Positions 1-5,983 are shown, counted from the stretch's first letter. The stretch is 6,795 nt of DNA from CALWOS01 sp963595735 (GCA_963595735.1 CAVBJJ010000061.1:1-6795), one strand, 5' to 3'. Numbers and translations are program-made. Notes: generated from the sequence alone by a model not told the origin.

Positions 1-53
1 ATGCCGACAATACTTGTCTGGAGACGGACTGGAAAGATAGGTCAATGCCAACA
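1..53 (+). rRNA. rrf: 5S ribosomal RNA, 3' part (5' end outside window)
   Basis: The first ~53 bases match the 3' half of bacterial 5S rRNA. The order of conserved blocks is GCCGA (3-7), UACU (11-14), a short helix GUC/GAC closing a UGGA loop (16-25), the ACUGG segment (28-32), UAGG (38-41) and UGCC (46-49), with the spacing of the 5S consensus. The last bases would pair with the missing 5' end in helix I, so the 3' end near 52-53 is approximate. A hairpin terminator follows within a few bases, as expected at the end of an rRNA operon. 5S rRNA is part of the large ribosomal subunit. The ATG at position 1 and the reading frame through this stretch are accidental. The identification rests on recalled consensus, not on a covariance search. 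Confidence 0.88.
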
Positions 54-56
54 CAG

Positions 57-93
57 AAAAGGAATCACAATTTTGTGGTTCCTTTTTTCTTTT
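57..93 (+). terminator. Intrinsic terminator of the rRNA operon
   Basis: The arm AAGGAA-T-CACA (59-69) pairs with TGTG-G-TTCCTT (74-84, one T-G wobble) around a four-base loop, and a T-rich run continues to position 93. It lies four bases after the 5S 3' end on the same strand, so it most likely ends the rRNA transcript. On the opposite strand the T-run after the hairpin is shorter, so any reverse activity would be weaker. Confidence 0.85.
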
Positions 94-352
94 GCAGAAC
101 ATAGTCCCCTTTGGCGCGGATCCCGGTCTCTAGACGGGGGTTGTACTGGAGGGGACATAAAGTTAGACAAATTCGGTAATTATTCAAGCAACCGAAAGGA
201 TTTGTTGTCTGTGAATTACAGGCGGCAGGCCCTTTAGCTTTGATCCTGCTGAGCGATTGAGAGGAGCATGAGGAGCATATTGAGAGAATATTTTTGCCTT
301 AGCTTCTGAATTACCAACCCATGCGGCAACGCAGCGGTACTCCCTTTGGCAT
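94..352. other. Gene-free spacer between convergent terminators
   Basis: No frame on either strand gives a plausible protein: the frames are short, lack a ribosome binding site, or run out of the 5S rRNA. Possible RNA folds are GTCCCCT (104-110) with AGGGGAC (150-156), enclosing an inner hairpin at 122-139 with one mismatch; AGACAA..TTCGGT (165-177) with ACCGAA..TTGTCT (191-210), with an asymmetric internal loop; and TGCG-GCAA-CGCA (322-333), a GNRA-type loop, inside TACC/GGTA (312-315/336-339). No convincing promoter was seen. Base composition is more AT-rich than the flanking genes. It may be non-functional spacer, a decayed gene, or an uncharacterised RNA; the sequence alone does not decide. 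Confidence 0.5.
261..278. repeat. Tandem 9-bp direct repeat
   Basis: GAGGAGCAT occurs twice head to tail (261-269 and 270-278). The pair is bracketed by two copies of ATTGAGA (256-262 and 279-285). It is too short to be a mobile-element signature and may be replication slippage in non-coding DNA. Confidence 0.6.
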
Positions 353-416
353 AGAAAAAACACCCCATTTCTTAGTACTTAGTATTTTACCATACTTGTT
401 CAACAAATGGGGTGTT
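353..416 (-). terminator. Intrinsic terminator of the MATE-metal transporter operon
   Basis: A perfect 12 bp inverted repeat, AACACCCCATTT (359-370) and AAATGGGGTGTT (405-416), is followed on the minus strand by a run of T (complement of 355-360). The 34-base loop is long for a terminator, but it contains its own small hairpin AGTAT/ATACT (381-385 and 392-396), which may shorten the effective loop. It begins about 48 bases after the permease stop codon on the same strand, and its partner terminator for the oncoming rRNA transcript is at 57-93. Confidence 0.82.
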
Positions 417-463
417 GTTCACTGCCGCTTAGGAGTTATTGCTTTTTTATTCGATTTCTTCCG

Positions 464-1297
464 CTACTTCCGCACCGCGCCGGCAAGGCAGCACAGGCCA
501 AAGGCAAGCAGGTCGATGGCCACGATCGTGGGGCCGACGGGGGTATCCGCCAGAATGGCCACGAGGATGCCCAGAAAGGCGCAGCACACCGATAGGATCC
601 CGGCGCAGACCGTTACGCCCCGGAAGCTTTTTTGCAGGCGCATGGCCGACAGGGCGGGGAAAATGATCAGCGCGGAGATGAGCAGCGAGCCGACCAGATT
701 CATGGCCAGCACGATGATGACCGCCGTGATGATCGCCAGAAGCAGCATATAGGCATCGGCGCGAATTCCCGCCGCGCGGGCAAAGCTTTCGTCAAAGGTG
801 ACGGCGAAAATGCGGTTATAGCACAGCACGAACAGCAGCACCACCGCCGCCGAGAGCACCAAGCACAGGCGCAGCTCCGCGCCGGTCAGAGTGAGGATGG
901 AGGTGGAGCCGAACAGCGTGCTGCACACATCTCCGGCCAGGTTGGCGGAGGTGGAAAACAGGTTCATGAGCAGATAGCCAAAGGCCAGCGCGCCAACGGA
1001 GATCATCGCAATGGCGGCGTCGCCCTTGATCTTGCTATTCTCCCCGGTGCGGAGCAGCAGTACGGCGGAGACCGTTGTGACGGGCAGGATAAGCGTCATA
1101 CGATTTGTCAGCCCCACGACCGCGGCCACCGCCATGGCGCCAAAGGCCACATGGGACAGGCCGTCGCCGATAAAGGAAAAGCGCCGCAGCACCAGCGGTA
1201 CGCCCAGGAGCGCCGCGCACAGCGCCACCAGCACGCCAACGATCAGGGCATAGCGGACAAAGGGATATTGCAGGTACACAGCCAGCGCATTCAGCAC
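464..1297 (-). CDS. znuB: Zinc/manganese ABC transporter permease (ZnuB type, ABC-3 family)
   Basis: Membrane channel of the importer, working with the ATPase and lipoprotein encoded just upstream. The 277-residue product is almost entirely hydrophobic, with about eight likely membrane segments, normal in size for ABC-3 permeases. Recognisable family blocks are RRFSFIGDGLSHVAFGAMAV (38-57), GDAAIAMISVGALAFGYL (92-109), FDESFARAAGI (168-178, the cytoplasmic region that contacts the ATPase) and NLVGSLLISALIIFPALSAM (200-219). The start is GTG at 1297, preceded by AGGGGTGGTGA, and overlaps the end of the ATPase gene by 7 bases, implying translational coupling. The nearest ATG (1290) is out of frame. 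The metal is inferred from the family; zinc, manganese and occasionally iron are all transported by this group, so the symbol is by similarity. Confidence 0.93.
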   Translation of the reverse strand: MLNALAVYLQYPFVRYALIVGVLVALCAALLGVPLVLRRFSFIGDGLSHVAFGAMAVAAVVGLTNRMTLILPVTTVSAVLLLRTGENSKIKGDAAIAMISVGALAFGYLLMNLFSTSANLAGDVCSTLFGSTSILTLTGAELRLCLVLSAAVVLLFVLCYNRIFAVTFDESFARAAGIRADAYMLLLAIITAVIIVLAMNLVGSLLISALIIFPALSAMRLQKSFRGVTVCAGILSVCCAFLGILVAILADTPVGPTIVAIDLLAFGLCCLAGAVRK

Positions 1298-1995
1298 GGG
1301 GCGTCACCACCCCTCGCGGCGCAAAAGCTGCGCCCGATCCGGCTTTCCCGCCACTGGGATTTTGTGCCGAAAAACAGCGGCGTTCCGATGTGCAGGACAT
1401 GGCTGGCGTATTCCACCGCGGCCAGGTCGTGGGTGATCATCAGGATGGCGACCCCCTGGGCATTCAGCCGGGCAATCAGGCGATACATCTCCGCCGTGAC
1501 GCCGGGGTCCAGTCCGGAGACCGGCTCGTCCAGCAGCAGGAGCTTTTCCGTGGCGCACAGCGCCCGCGCCAGCAGTACCCGCTGCTGTTGGCCGCCGGAC
1601 AGCTCCCGATAGCAGCGGCGGGCCAGATGGGTGATGCCCATGCGATCCATGTTCTCCGCCGCCCGGCGCTTTTCCGCCCGGCTGAAGAAGCTGCGGCAGC
1701 GCCCGATGCAGCCGGAGAGGACGATCTCCTCCACCGTGGCAGGAAAGTCCCGCTGCACGGCGGTTTGCTGGGGCAGGTAGCCGATCTCGCCGGGGCGGAG
1801 TCCGTCGCCGGTGCGAATTTGCCCGGCGCGCAGGGGATGCAGCCCCAGCAGTGCCCGCATTAGGGTGCTTTTGCCGGAGCCGTTTTCCCCAAGAATGCAG
1901 AGGTAGTCCCCCGGCTGCACGGAGAAACTCAGATGCTCCAGCAGGGGATGCCCCTCGTAGGCCAATGTGATGTTGTCGCAGTCCAGCAAAGACAT
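1291..1995 (-). CDS. znuC: Zinc/manganese ABC transporter ATP-binding protein (ZnuC type)
   Basis: Cytoplasmic ATPase that powers the metal importer. All nucleotide-binding motifs are intact in the 234 residues: Walker A GENGSGKS (36-43), Q-loop glutamine in YLPQQ (Q76/Q77), signature LSGGQQQR (132-139), Walker B LLLLDEP (152-158), D-loop SGLD (160-163) and switch histidine H189. YLPQQ followed by FPATVEEIV is typical of the manganese/zinc/iron subfamily. The ATG at 1995 is chosen because AAAGGAG lies six bases upstream; an in-frame TTG further out (2019) would overlap that site. The gene begins 60 bases after the lipoprotein stop and overlaps the permease start by 7 bases. Functional call is firm; metal specificity is inferred. 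Confidence 0.95.
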   Translation of the reverse strand: MSLLDCDNITLAYEGHPLLEHLSFSVQPGDYLCILGENGSGKSTLMRALLGLHPLRAGQIRTGDGLRPGEIGYLPQQTAVQRDFPATVEEIVLSGCIGRCRSFFSRAEKRRAAENMDRMGITHLARRCYRELSGGQQQRVLLARALCATEKLLLLDEPVSGLDPGVTAEMYRLIARLNAQGVAILMITHDLAAVEYASHVLHIGTPLFFGTKSQWRESRIGRSFCAARGGDAPC

Positions 1996-2001
1996 GGCGG
2001 A

Positions 2002-2008
2002 CTCCTTT
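2002..2008 (-). promoter_or_regulatory. Ribosome binding site fixing the ATPase start
   Basis: AAAGGAG on the minus strand, six bases before the ATG at 1995. It rules out the upstream in-frame TTG at 2019 as the start. Confidence 0.8.
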
Positions 2009-2055
2009 CTCAAATGCAAATGCAGCGGTAGTGGAAGCAGGCGCGGGAACCGGTT

Positions 2056-3006
2056 TTACAGTCCCAGCGCCTGCCGGAGTACAAGCAGATTTTCCTGCAT
2101 GATGGACAAATAGCTGGCGCCGTTTTGGATGTCCTGCGCAGAAACGGTCTGCATGGAGTTCAGACTTAGAATTTTGGGTTGTGGTTTTCCGGCATTTTCC
2201 ACGATGGTTTCCGCAATGCGGGGGTCGCCCTGGTCAAGGATCAAAACCGCCGGCAGGGACAGCCGCGCCACCTGCCGCGCCAGATAGGCGATGGTGGAAA
2301 AGCTGGCGTCCGTTTCCGACGAGCAGCCGGGAAAGGCGGCGTAGACCTCCAGATCGTAATCCTCTGTCAGATAGCGAAACGGGAAGCGGTCGCCGAACAG
2401 CAGGGTATGGCAGGGCGCCTGGGCCACGGCGGTCTGGTAGTCCTGATCCAGCGCGGTCAGGCTGGCGCAGTAGCTTTTTTGGTTTTGCCGGTACAGGGCG
2501 GCGTGTTCCGGATCCAGTTGCGTCAGCGCCTGGGTGATGGCCTGGCAGCAGCGTTCCGCATTCCGCAGGGACAGCCAGATGTGCTCGTCCAGCTCGTCCG
2601 GCTCCGCTTCGCCCTCCATGCCGGGGATGGCAGTCTCCTGCAGGGCGGACTGACCGATCACATCCAGCAGGCGGATCACGATCATATCCGGATTGACCGC
2701 CTCCCGGAGGGCGTCCTCCACCCAGGCGTCCGATTCTCCGCCCACATAGATGAACAGGTCGCAGCCGGCCACCGTGACCAGATCCCGGGCGGAGGGCTGG
2801 AAGCTGTGGGGATCCACGCCCTTGTCCATCAGCAGGTGCAGGCGGGTGGCGTCGGAACCGGCGGTCAGCGCCGTAGCCCAGTCATATTCCGGAAAGATCG
2901 TTGTCACAACGGAAAGGCGGCCATCCTCCACCGGCGGGGCGGTGCAGCCGGAAAGCAGGCCGATACCCAGCGCCGCCGCCAGCAGGAGGCAGAGAAGTTT
3001 TTTCAT
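2056..3006 (-). CDS. znuA: Metal-binding lipoprotein of the ABC importer (ZnuA-like, cluster A-I)
   Basis: Extracytoplasmic receptor that captures Zn2+ or Mn2+ and hands it to the permease. The 316-residue product starts with a lipoprotein signal peptide: MKK, hydrophobic core 4-18, lipobox LSGC with the lipidated cysteine at C21. Mature-region motifs are VVTTIFPEYDW (33-43), GVDPHSFQPS (63-72) with likely ligand H67, and DEHIWLS (140-146) with likely ligand H142. The third ligand site, usually HxAFxYF or ExAFxYF, reads GDRFPFRYL (205-213), with neither His nor Glu; a candidate fourth ligand is D258 or D261. The loop before H142 is acidic and lacks the His-rich stretch common in zinc-binding relatives. 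ATG at 3006 is preferred over an upstream in-frame start because it opens the signal peptide. It lies 5 bases after the MATE stop with GGTGGA nine bases upstream, suggesting coupled translation. Confidence 0.9.
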   Translation of the reverse strand: MKKLLCLLLAAALGIGLLSGCTAPPVEDGRLSVVTTIFPEYDWATALTAGSDATRLHLLMDKGVDPHSFQPSARDLVTVAGCDLFIYVGGESDAWVEDALREAVNPDMIVIRLLDVIGQSALQETAIPGMEGEAEPDELDEHIWLSLRNAERCCQAITQALTQLDPEHAALYRQNQKSYCASLTALDQDYQTAVAQAPCHTLLFGDRFPFRYLTEDYDLEVYAAFPGCSSETDASFSTIAYLARQVARLSLPAVLILDQGDPRIAETIVENAGKPQPKILSLNSMQTVSAQDIQNGASYLSIMQENLLVLRQALGL

Positions 3007-3011
3007 AAGAC

Positions 3012-4355
3012 TTATTCCACCGGCTCCCGGTGCTTCCACCAGGGGGCCTTGACATTAAACAGAACGGAGATGATCATGCCCACTGTCCAGCCGATGGGCC
3101 AGGACAGCCAGATACCCAGGGAGTCGTGCATGGCTTTGGACAGGAGGAATGCCAGCAGGACGCGGAGAAACAGGTCGCTGAAGGTGCAGATCATGAAGCT
3201 GCGCATTTTGCCCGCGCCCCGGAGAATGCCGTCTGCCACCAGCTTGGCGGCGATGACGAAGTAAAAGGGCGAGAGGATTCGCAGAAATTGTACGCCGGAG
3301 GTGATGGCTCCAGCGGTGGGCTGGTCGATAAAGGCGTTTACCAGCACCCGGCTGCCGAAGAAGTACAGCAGGATAATGGGAACACAGATGATCCAGACCA
3401 TTTTCAGCCCAGCGAAGAAGCCCGCACGTACCCGTTCCGGCTTTTTCGCGCCCAGATTCTGGCCGGTGTAGTTGGAGATGCCGTTGCCGACAGTGGTCAG
3501 GGAGGTGATGACCAGGTTGTTGAGCTTGACAGAGGCGGAGTAACCGGCAATGACGCTGGAGCCAAAGCTGTTGATCACGCCCTGAATGACGATGTTGCCC
3601 ACGGAGATAAAGCTCTGCTGGAGGGTGCTGGGGATGGCGATGGCCGAGATCCGACGAAACAGCGGCCAGGAGAACTTTTGCACCGGCTCCGTGGTGTGGA
3701 AAGCCTGCAGCCGCCGCAGCACCACGATCAGCGCCAGCACGCAGCTGACGCCCTGGCACAGGAAGGTCGCCCAGGCCACGCCGGCCACGCCCATGTTGCA
3801 GACCTTGACGAACACCACATCCACGATGATGTTGGCAACGGAGGAGCAGGCCAGGAAGAGGAACGGTGTGCGGGAATCGCCCAGGGCGGAGAACACGCCG
3901 GTGGAGATGTTATAGTAAAACAGGAAGGGCAGACCGTAGATGTAAATGTTCAGGTAGATTTTGGAGTCATTCATCAGTGCTGCGGGGGTCTGGATGGCCT
4001 GGAGCAGCAGGTTGCAGCCCAGTCCGCTGGCGATCATCAGCACTGCGCACAGAATACCACTGGAAATAAAGGTGGTGTAAACGGCGGTTTTCATCTGGGG
4101 GAAGTCCTTTGCGCCGAACAGGTGGGACACAACGACCGAGCAGCCGATGTTGCAGCCAAAGGCAAAGGCCAAAAGCAGCAGCGTGATCGTGTAGCTGTTG
4201 CCGACGGCGGCAAAGGCGGTCTCGCCCACAAATTTGCCGACAACCAGGCTGTCGGCGATGGTGTACAACTGCTGGAAAATGATACTGGCGAACAATGGCA
4301 GGCAAAAACGCCACAACAGGGAGGACGGTTTGCCAACGGTAAAGTCCTTGTTCAT
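3012..4355 (-). CDS. MATE-family multidrug/cation antiporter
   Basis: Inner-membrane exporter that uses a Na+ or H+ gradient to expel organic cations or other small molecules; the substrate cannot be predicted. The 447 residues fit the family length and show about 12 hydrophobic segments in two MatE halves (about 14-210 and 233-435). Typical blocks are FQQLYTIADSLVVGKFVGETAFAAVG (27-52), FGCNIGCSVVVSHLFGAKD (66-84), FSALGDSRTPFLFL (155-168), and in the second half QQSFISVGN (246-254) and NYTGQNLGAKKPERV (295-309). The start ATG follows AAGGGTGG at a normal distance. It is the first gene of the operon, directly behind promoter 4394-4422, and ends 5 bases before the metal-binding lipoprotein. 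This linkage hints at a joint physiological role, but MATE proteins are not established partners of ABC-3 importers. Confidence 0.93.
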   Translation of the reverse strand: MNKDFTVGKPSSLLWRFCLPLFASIIFQQLYTIADSLVVGKFVGETAFAAVGNSYTITLLLLAFAFGCNIGCSVVVSHLFGAKDFPQMKTAVYTTFISSGILCAVLMIASGLGCNLLLQAIQTPAALMNDSKIYLNIYIYGLPFLFYYNISTGVFSALGDSRTPFLFLACSSVANIIVDVVFVKVCNMGVAGVAWATFLCQGVSCVLALIVVLRRLQAFHTTEPVQKFSWPLFRRISAIAIPSTLQQSFISVGNIVIQGVINSFGSSVIAGYSASVKLNNLVITSLTTVGNGISNYTGQNLGAKKPERVRAGFFAGLKMVWIICVPIILLYFFGSRVLVNAFIDQPTAGAITSGVQFLRILSPFYFVIAAKLVADGILRGAGKMRSFMICTFSDLFLRVLLAFLLSKAMHDSLGIWLSWPIGWTVGMIISVLFNVKAPWWKHREPVE

Positions 4356-4393
4356 AAAAACACCACCCTTGTTAAATTTTTTTCTAATCTTAT

Positions 4394-4422
4394 AATATAC
4401 GCTGTTTTTCCTGCCTTGTAAA
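4394..4422 (-). promoter_or_regulatory. Sigma-A-type promoter of the MATE-metal importer operon
   Basis: On the minus strand, -35 TTTACA (4422-4417) and -10 TATATT (4399-4394) are separated by 17 bases, close to the consensus. Transcription would begin near 4387, about 32 bases before the MATE start codon. The promoter lies just after the terminator of the upstream sigma/anti-sigma unit, so the operon is transcribed independently. No clear palindrome for a Zur, MntR or AdcR-type metal regulator overlaps it. Confidence 0.72.
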
Positions 4423-4444
4423 GAAAAAATTTCAATAAAAGCAA

Positions 4445-4485
4445 AGAAAAAATTCCGGCTGGAACGGGAAGGGTTCCAGCCGGAG
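4445..4485 (-). terminator. Intrinsic terminator of the sigma/anti-sigma operon
   Basis: A perfect GC-rich 12 bp stem, TCCGGCTGGAAC (4454-4465) and GTTCCAGCCGGA (4473-4484), with a 7-base loop, is followed on the minus strand by AATTTTTTC. It starts about 44 bases after the putative anti-sigma stop codon. It is a strong terminator and separates this unit from the downstream MATE operon on the same strand. Confidence 0.92.
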
Positions 4486-4528
4486 AAGCTGTGTCAAATA
4501 CGCAATCGAAATGGTACGCAGCGGGAGG

Positions 4529-5140
4529 TTAAGAAATCAGACTCTGCACCTCGGCTTGCAGTTGGGCGGAGCCGGTAAGGCTGTAGCTGAAGCCGCCGGT
4601 CTCCCATAGGGCATAGGAAACCGTTTCGCCGCTGTCGTTCTGGTATTGATAATAGTGGATGGTAACGCCGTGGTAGTCCTCCTGGGAGATCTCCTCACCG
4701 CCGTAAATGCCGCTGACATCGCCGCTGCCGTATTCCATGTTGAAGATACTGCCGTCGGCGTACATGATCCGGCCGAGCGTGGGGTAGCTGTCATCGTCCA
4801 CGATCACGATATAGGCCTCGACCTCTTTTTCCAGTTGCGGCACCTGGAACTGCAGCAGCTGCTGCATCTCCTCCAGAGAGTTGACCTCCACCAGCGGATT
4901 GGCTACCTGCACCTGCTCGGGATGGGGCGGGGCGATGGTGCTGTTGCCGGGGGTCTGGAGGTGCTGATAGGTCAGCGTGCCGGCCAGCACCACGCAGAAG
5001 CAGGCGGCCACCGCGCCGAAAATTTTCAGGGGAGAAGCTTTTTTGGGTTTTCTGATTTGGTTTGTCATAGTCTGTCGTGCCTCCATAATATAGGATTCCG
5101 GGATATTGCCGAACACTTCAAACAGCTCTTCTTTCTTCAT
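4529..5140 (-). CDS. Putative anti-sigma factor, single-pass membrane protein
   Basis: Likely holds the adjacent ECF sigma factor inactive at the membrane until a signal arrives. The 203 residues form a short cytoplasmic N-terminus (1-38) beginning MKKEELFEVFGNIPESYI and ending in a basic patch (IRKPKK, 29-34), one membrane segment (about 39-57), then a Pro/Gly-rich linker and an outer domain (about 80-203). The outer domain includes an SLEEMQQLL helix (88-96), an IMYADGSIFNMEYGSGDVSGIYGG block (125-148) and a C-terminal GGFSYSLTGS (182-191); the layout resembles DUF4367-like domains of clostridial anti-sigma factors, but this was not tested. No zinc-binding HxxxCxxC motif is present. Its ATG overlaps the sigma stop codon (ATGA), with AAAGGGG nine bases upstream, implying coupled production at a fixed ratio. 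Function is inferred mainly from position and topology. Confidence 0.8.
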   Translation of the reverse strand: MKKEELFEVFGNIPESYIMEARQTMTNQIRKPKKASPLKIFGAVAACFCVVLAGTLTYQHLQTPGNSTIAPPHPEQVQVANPLVEVNSLEEMQQLLQFQVPQLEKEVEAYIVIVDDDSYPTLGRIMYADGSIFNMEYGSGDVSGIYGGEEISQEDYHGVTIHYYQYQNDSGETVSYALWETGGFSYSLTGSAQLQAEVQSLIS

Positions 5141-5697
5141 AGCACAAAGCCCCTTTCTTGCAGTTCTTGCCCCAGCTTGCCGCGCATCCGGTGCAGCTGG
5201 ACGGAAACGGCGTTTTCCCGCATCCCGCAGCGGGCGGCGATTTCGGAAACGGGATCGGCATACCAGTAGCGGGATACGAAAATTTTGCGCTTTTCCTGCG
5301 GCAGTCCGGCAAGGAAATCGCAGATGGCGCGGGTCAGCTCCCGGCGGTCGATCTCCTGCTCCACGGTGTCCTGTCCCGGCAGCAGCTCGGCCAGCTCATC
5401 CAGCACCAGGGGCAGCTCGCCGCCGCCCCGCTTTTCCGCCCGCTGGGATCGGTAGCGGTTCAGCGCCAGATTGCGGGTGATCTTTCCCAAAAACGCCCCG
5501 AGGAAGCGGGGGCGCTGGGGCGGAATGCTGTTCCAGCTGCGCAGGTAAGTATCGGAAACGCACTCCTCCGCGTCCTCTCGGCTGGCCAGAATGTTTTTGG
5601 CGATGGACTGGCAGTAGCTGCCGTATTTCTCCGCCGTTGCGGTGATGGCGCCCTCGTCGCGCTGCCAGTACAGCCGGATGATCTCTGTGTCCTCCAT
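5137..5697 (-). CDS. ECF-family RNA polymerase sigma factor
   Basis: Directs RNA polymerase to a specific promoter set, probably for an envelope or stress response controlled by the downstream membrane protein. The 186 residues are the normal ECF size and contain only regions 2 and 4. Region 2 spans about 20-90, with YGSYCQSIAKNIL (25-37), the DAEECVSDTYLRSWNSI core-binding/-10 segment (42-58) and FLGKITRNLALNRYRS (69-84). Region 4 spans about 127-176, with LPQEKRKIFVSRYWY (132-146) and the helix-turn-helix ADPVSEIAARCGMRENAVSVQLHRMRGKL (147-175). The ATG at 5697 has GAGG eight bases upstream. No obvious sigma-A promoter precedes it; a weak -10-like TAAGAT lies at 5762-5757 on this strand, so it may be autoregulated from an ECF promoter not recognisable here. 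Target genes cannot be deduced. Confidence 0.93.
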   Translation of the reverse strand: MEDTEIIRLYWQRDEGAITATAEKYGSYCQSIAKNILASREDAEECVSDTYLRSWNSIPPQRPRFLGAFLGKITRNLALNRYRSQRAEKRGGGELPLVLDELAELLPGQDTVEQEIDRRELTRAICDFLAGLPQEKRKIFVSRYWYADPVSEIAARCGMRENAVSVQLHRMRGKLGQELQERGFVL

Positions 5698-5789
5698 CGG
5701 TTTCGCCTCGCTTTCTGTTTTTCGTGTTCACTTATCCAGACAGAAAAATTTCCCCCATCTTACAGCCCAGGAAAAAATTTTTTTGTTTT

Positions 5790-5819
5790 TTGCAAAAGTT
5801 GCTGGCTTTACCTTATAAT
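5790..5819 (+). promoter_or_regulatory. Distal sigma-A-type promoter upstream of the thioesterase
   Basis: TTGCAA (5790-5795) and a perfect TATAAT (5814-5819) are separated by 18 bases. Transcription would start near 5826, giving a leader of about 170 bases before the thioesterase start codon. It could also drive a short untranslated RNA; nothing in the sequence settles this. Confidence 0.55.
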
Positions 5820-5883
5820 AAGCGCGCCTATTTGGCAAGAGGGCGGCGCGGGAAAGGAGAAAAAAGGGAGAAAACGGTTTTTC

Positions 5884-5912
5884 TTGAATCTGCCGGGAAA
5901 AGCTGATACAAT
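5884..5912 (+). promoter_or_regulatory. Proximal sigma-A-type promoter of the thioesterase gene
   Basis: TTGAAT (5884-5889) and TACAAT (5907-5912) are separated by an ideal 17 bases, and the -10 is preceded by a TG at 5904-5905 (extended -10). Transcription would begin near 5919, leaving an ~80-base leader. This is the better-placed of the two candidate promoters. Confidence 0.7.
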
Positions 5913-5947
5913 ACACACGGATATTCTGTGAAAAAAATGTCGGATCG

Positions 5948-5963
5948 CCGGGGCTGCCTCCGG
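5948..5963 (+). other. Small GC-rich hairpin in the thioesterase leader
   Basis: CCGGGG (5948-5953) pairs with CTCCGG (5958-5963, one G-T wobble) around a CTGC loop. It sits downstream of both promoters and about 35 bases before the start codon, clear of the ribosome binding site. It is not followed by a T-run, so it is not a terminator. It might affect mRNA stability or be incidental. Confidence 0.4.
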
Positions 5964-5983
5964 GATTGGCAGACTCCAAAAAA

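Noticed and set aside
1..237. Open frame on the plus strand beginning with ATG at the window edge
   Set aside because: It runs through the 5S rRNA tail and its terminator; composition and start are accidental, and no ribosome binding site is visible.
94..352. Possible tRNA following the 5S rRNA
   Set aside because: No cloverleaf, no TTCRANNC T-loop at the proper spacing to an acceptor stem, and no 3' CCA were found on either strand.
372..388. TTAGTACTTAGTATTTT resembling one half of a FapR (fatty acid regulator) operator
   Set aside because: It lies in the loop of a terminator between convergent operons, far from the thioesterase promoter, and the second half-site does not match.
2179..3264. 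Long plus-strand open frame opposite the metal-binding lipoprotein
   Set aside because: It is antisense to a clear gene with intact motifs and has low-complexity Arg/Gly/Gln-rich composition typical of a shadow frame in GC-rich DNA.
4371..4376. TTTAAC half-site resembling an AdcR zinc-regulator box
   Set aside because: Only one half is present; the opposite half expected for the palindrome is missing.
3030..4421. 463-codon plus-strand open frame opposite the MATE gene
   Set aside because: Antisense shadow: rich in Asp, Gly, His and Gln with no hydrophobic core pattern, while the minus strand encodes an unmistakable 12-segment MATE protein.
5868..5883. AGAAAA/TTTTCT inverted repeat just before the proximal thioesterase promoter
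   Set aside because: The stem is weak and AT-only with no T-run after it; not convincing as a terminator or operator.
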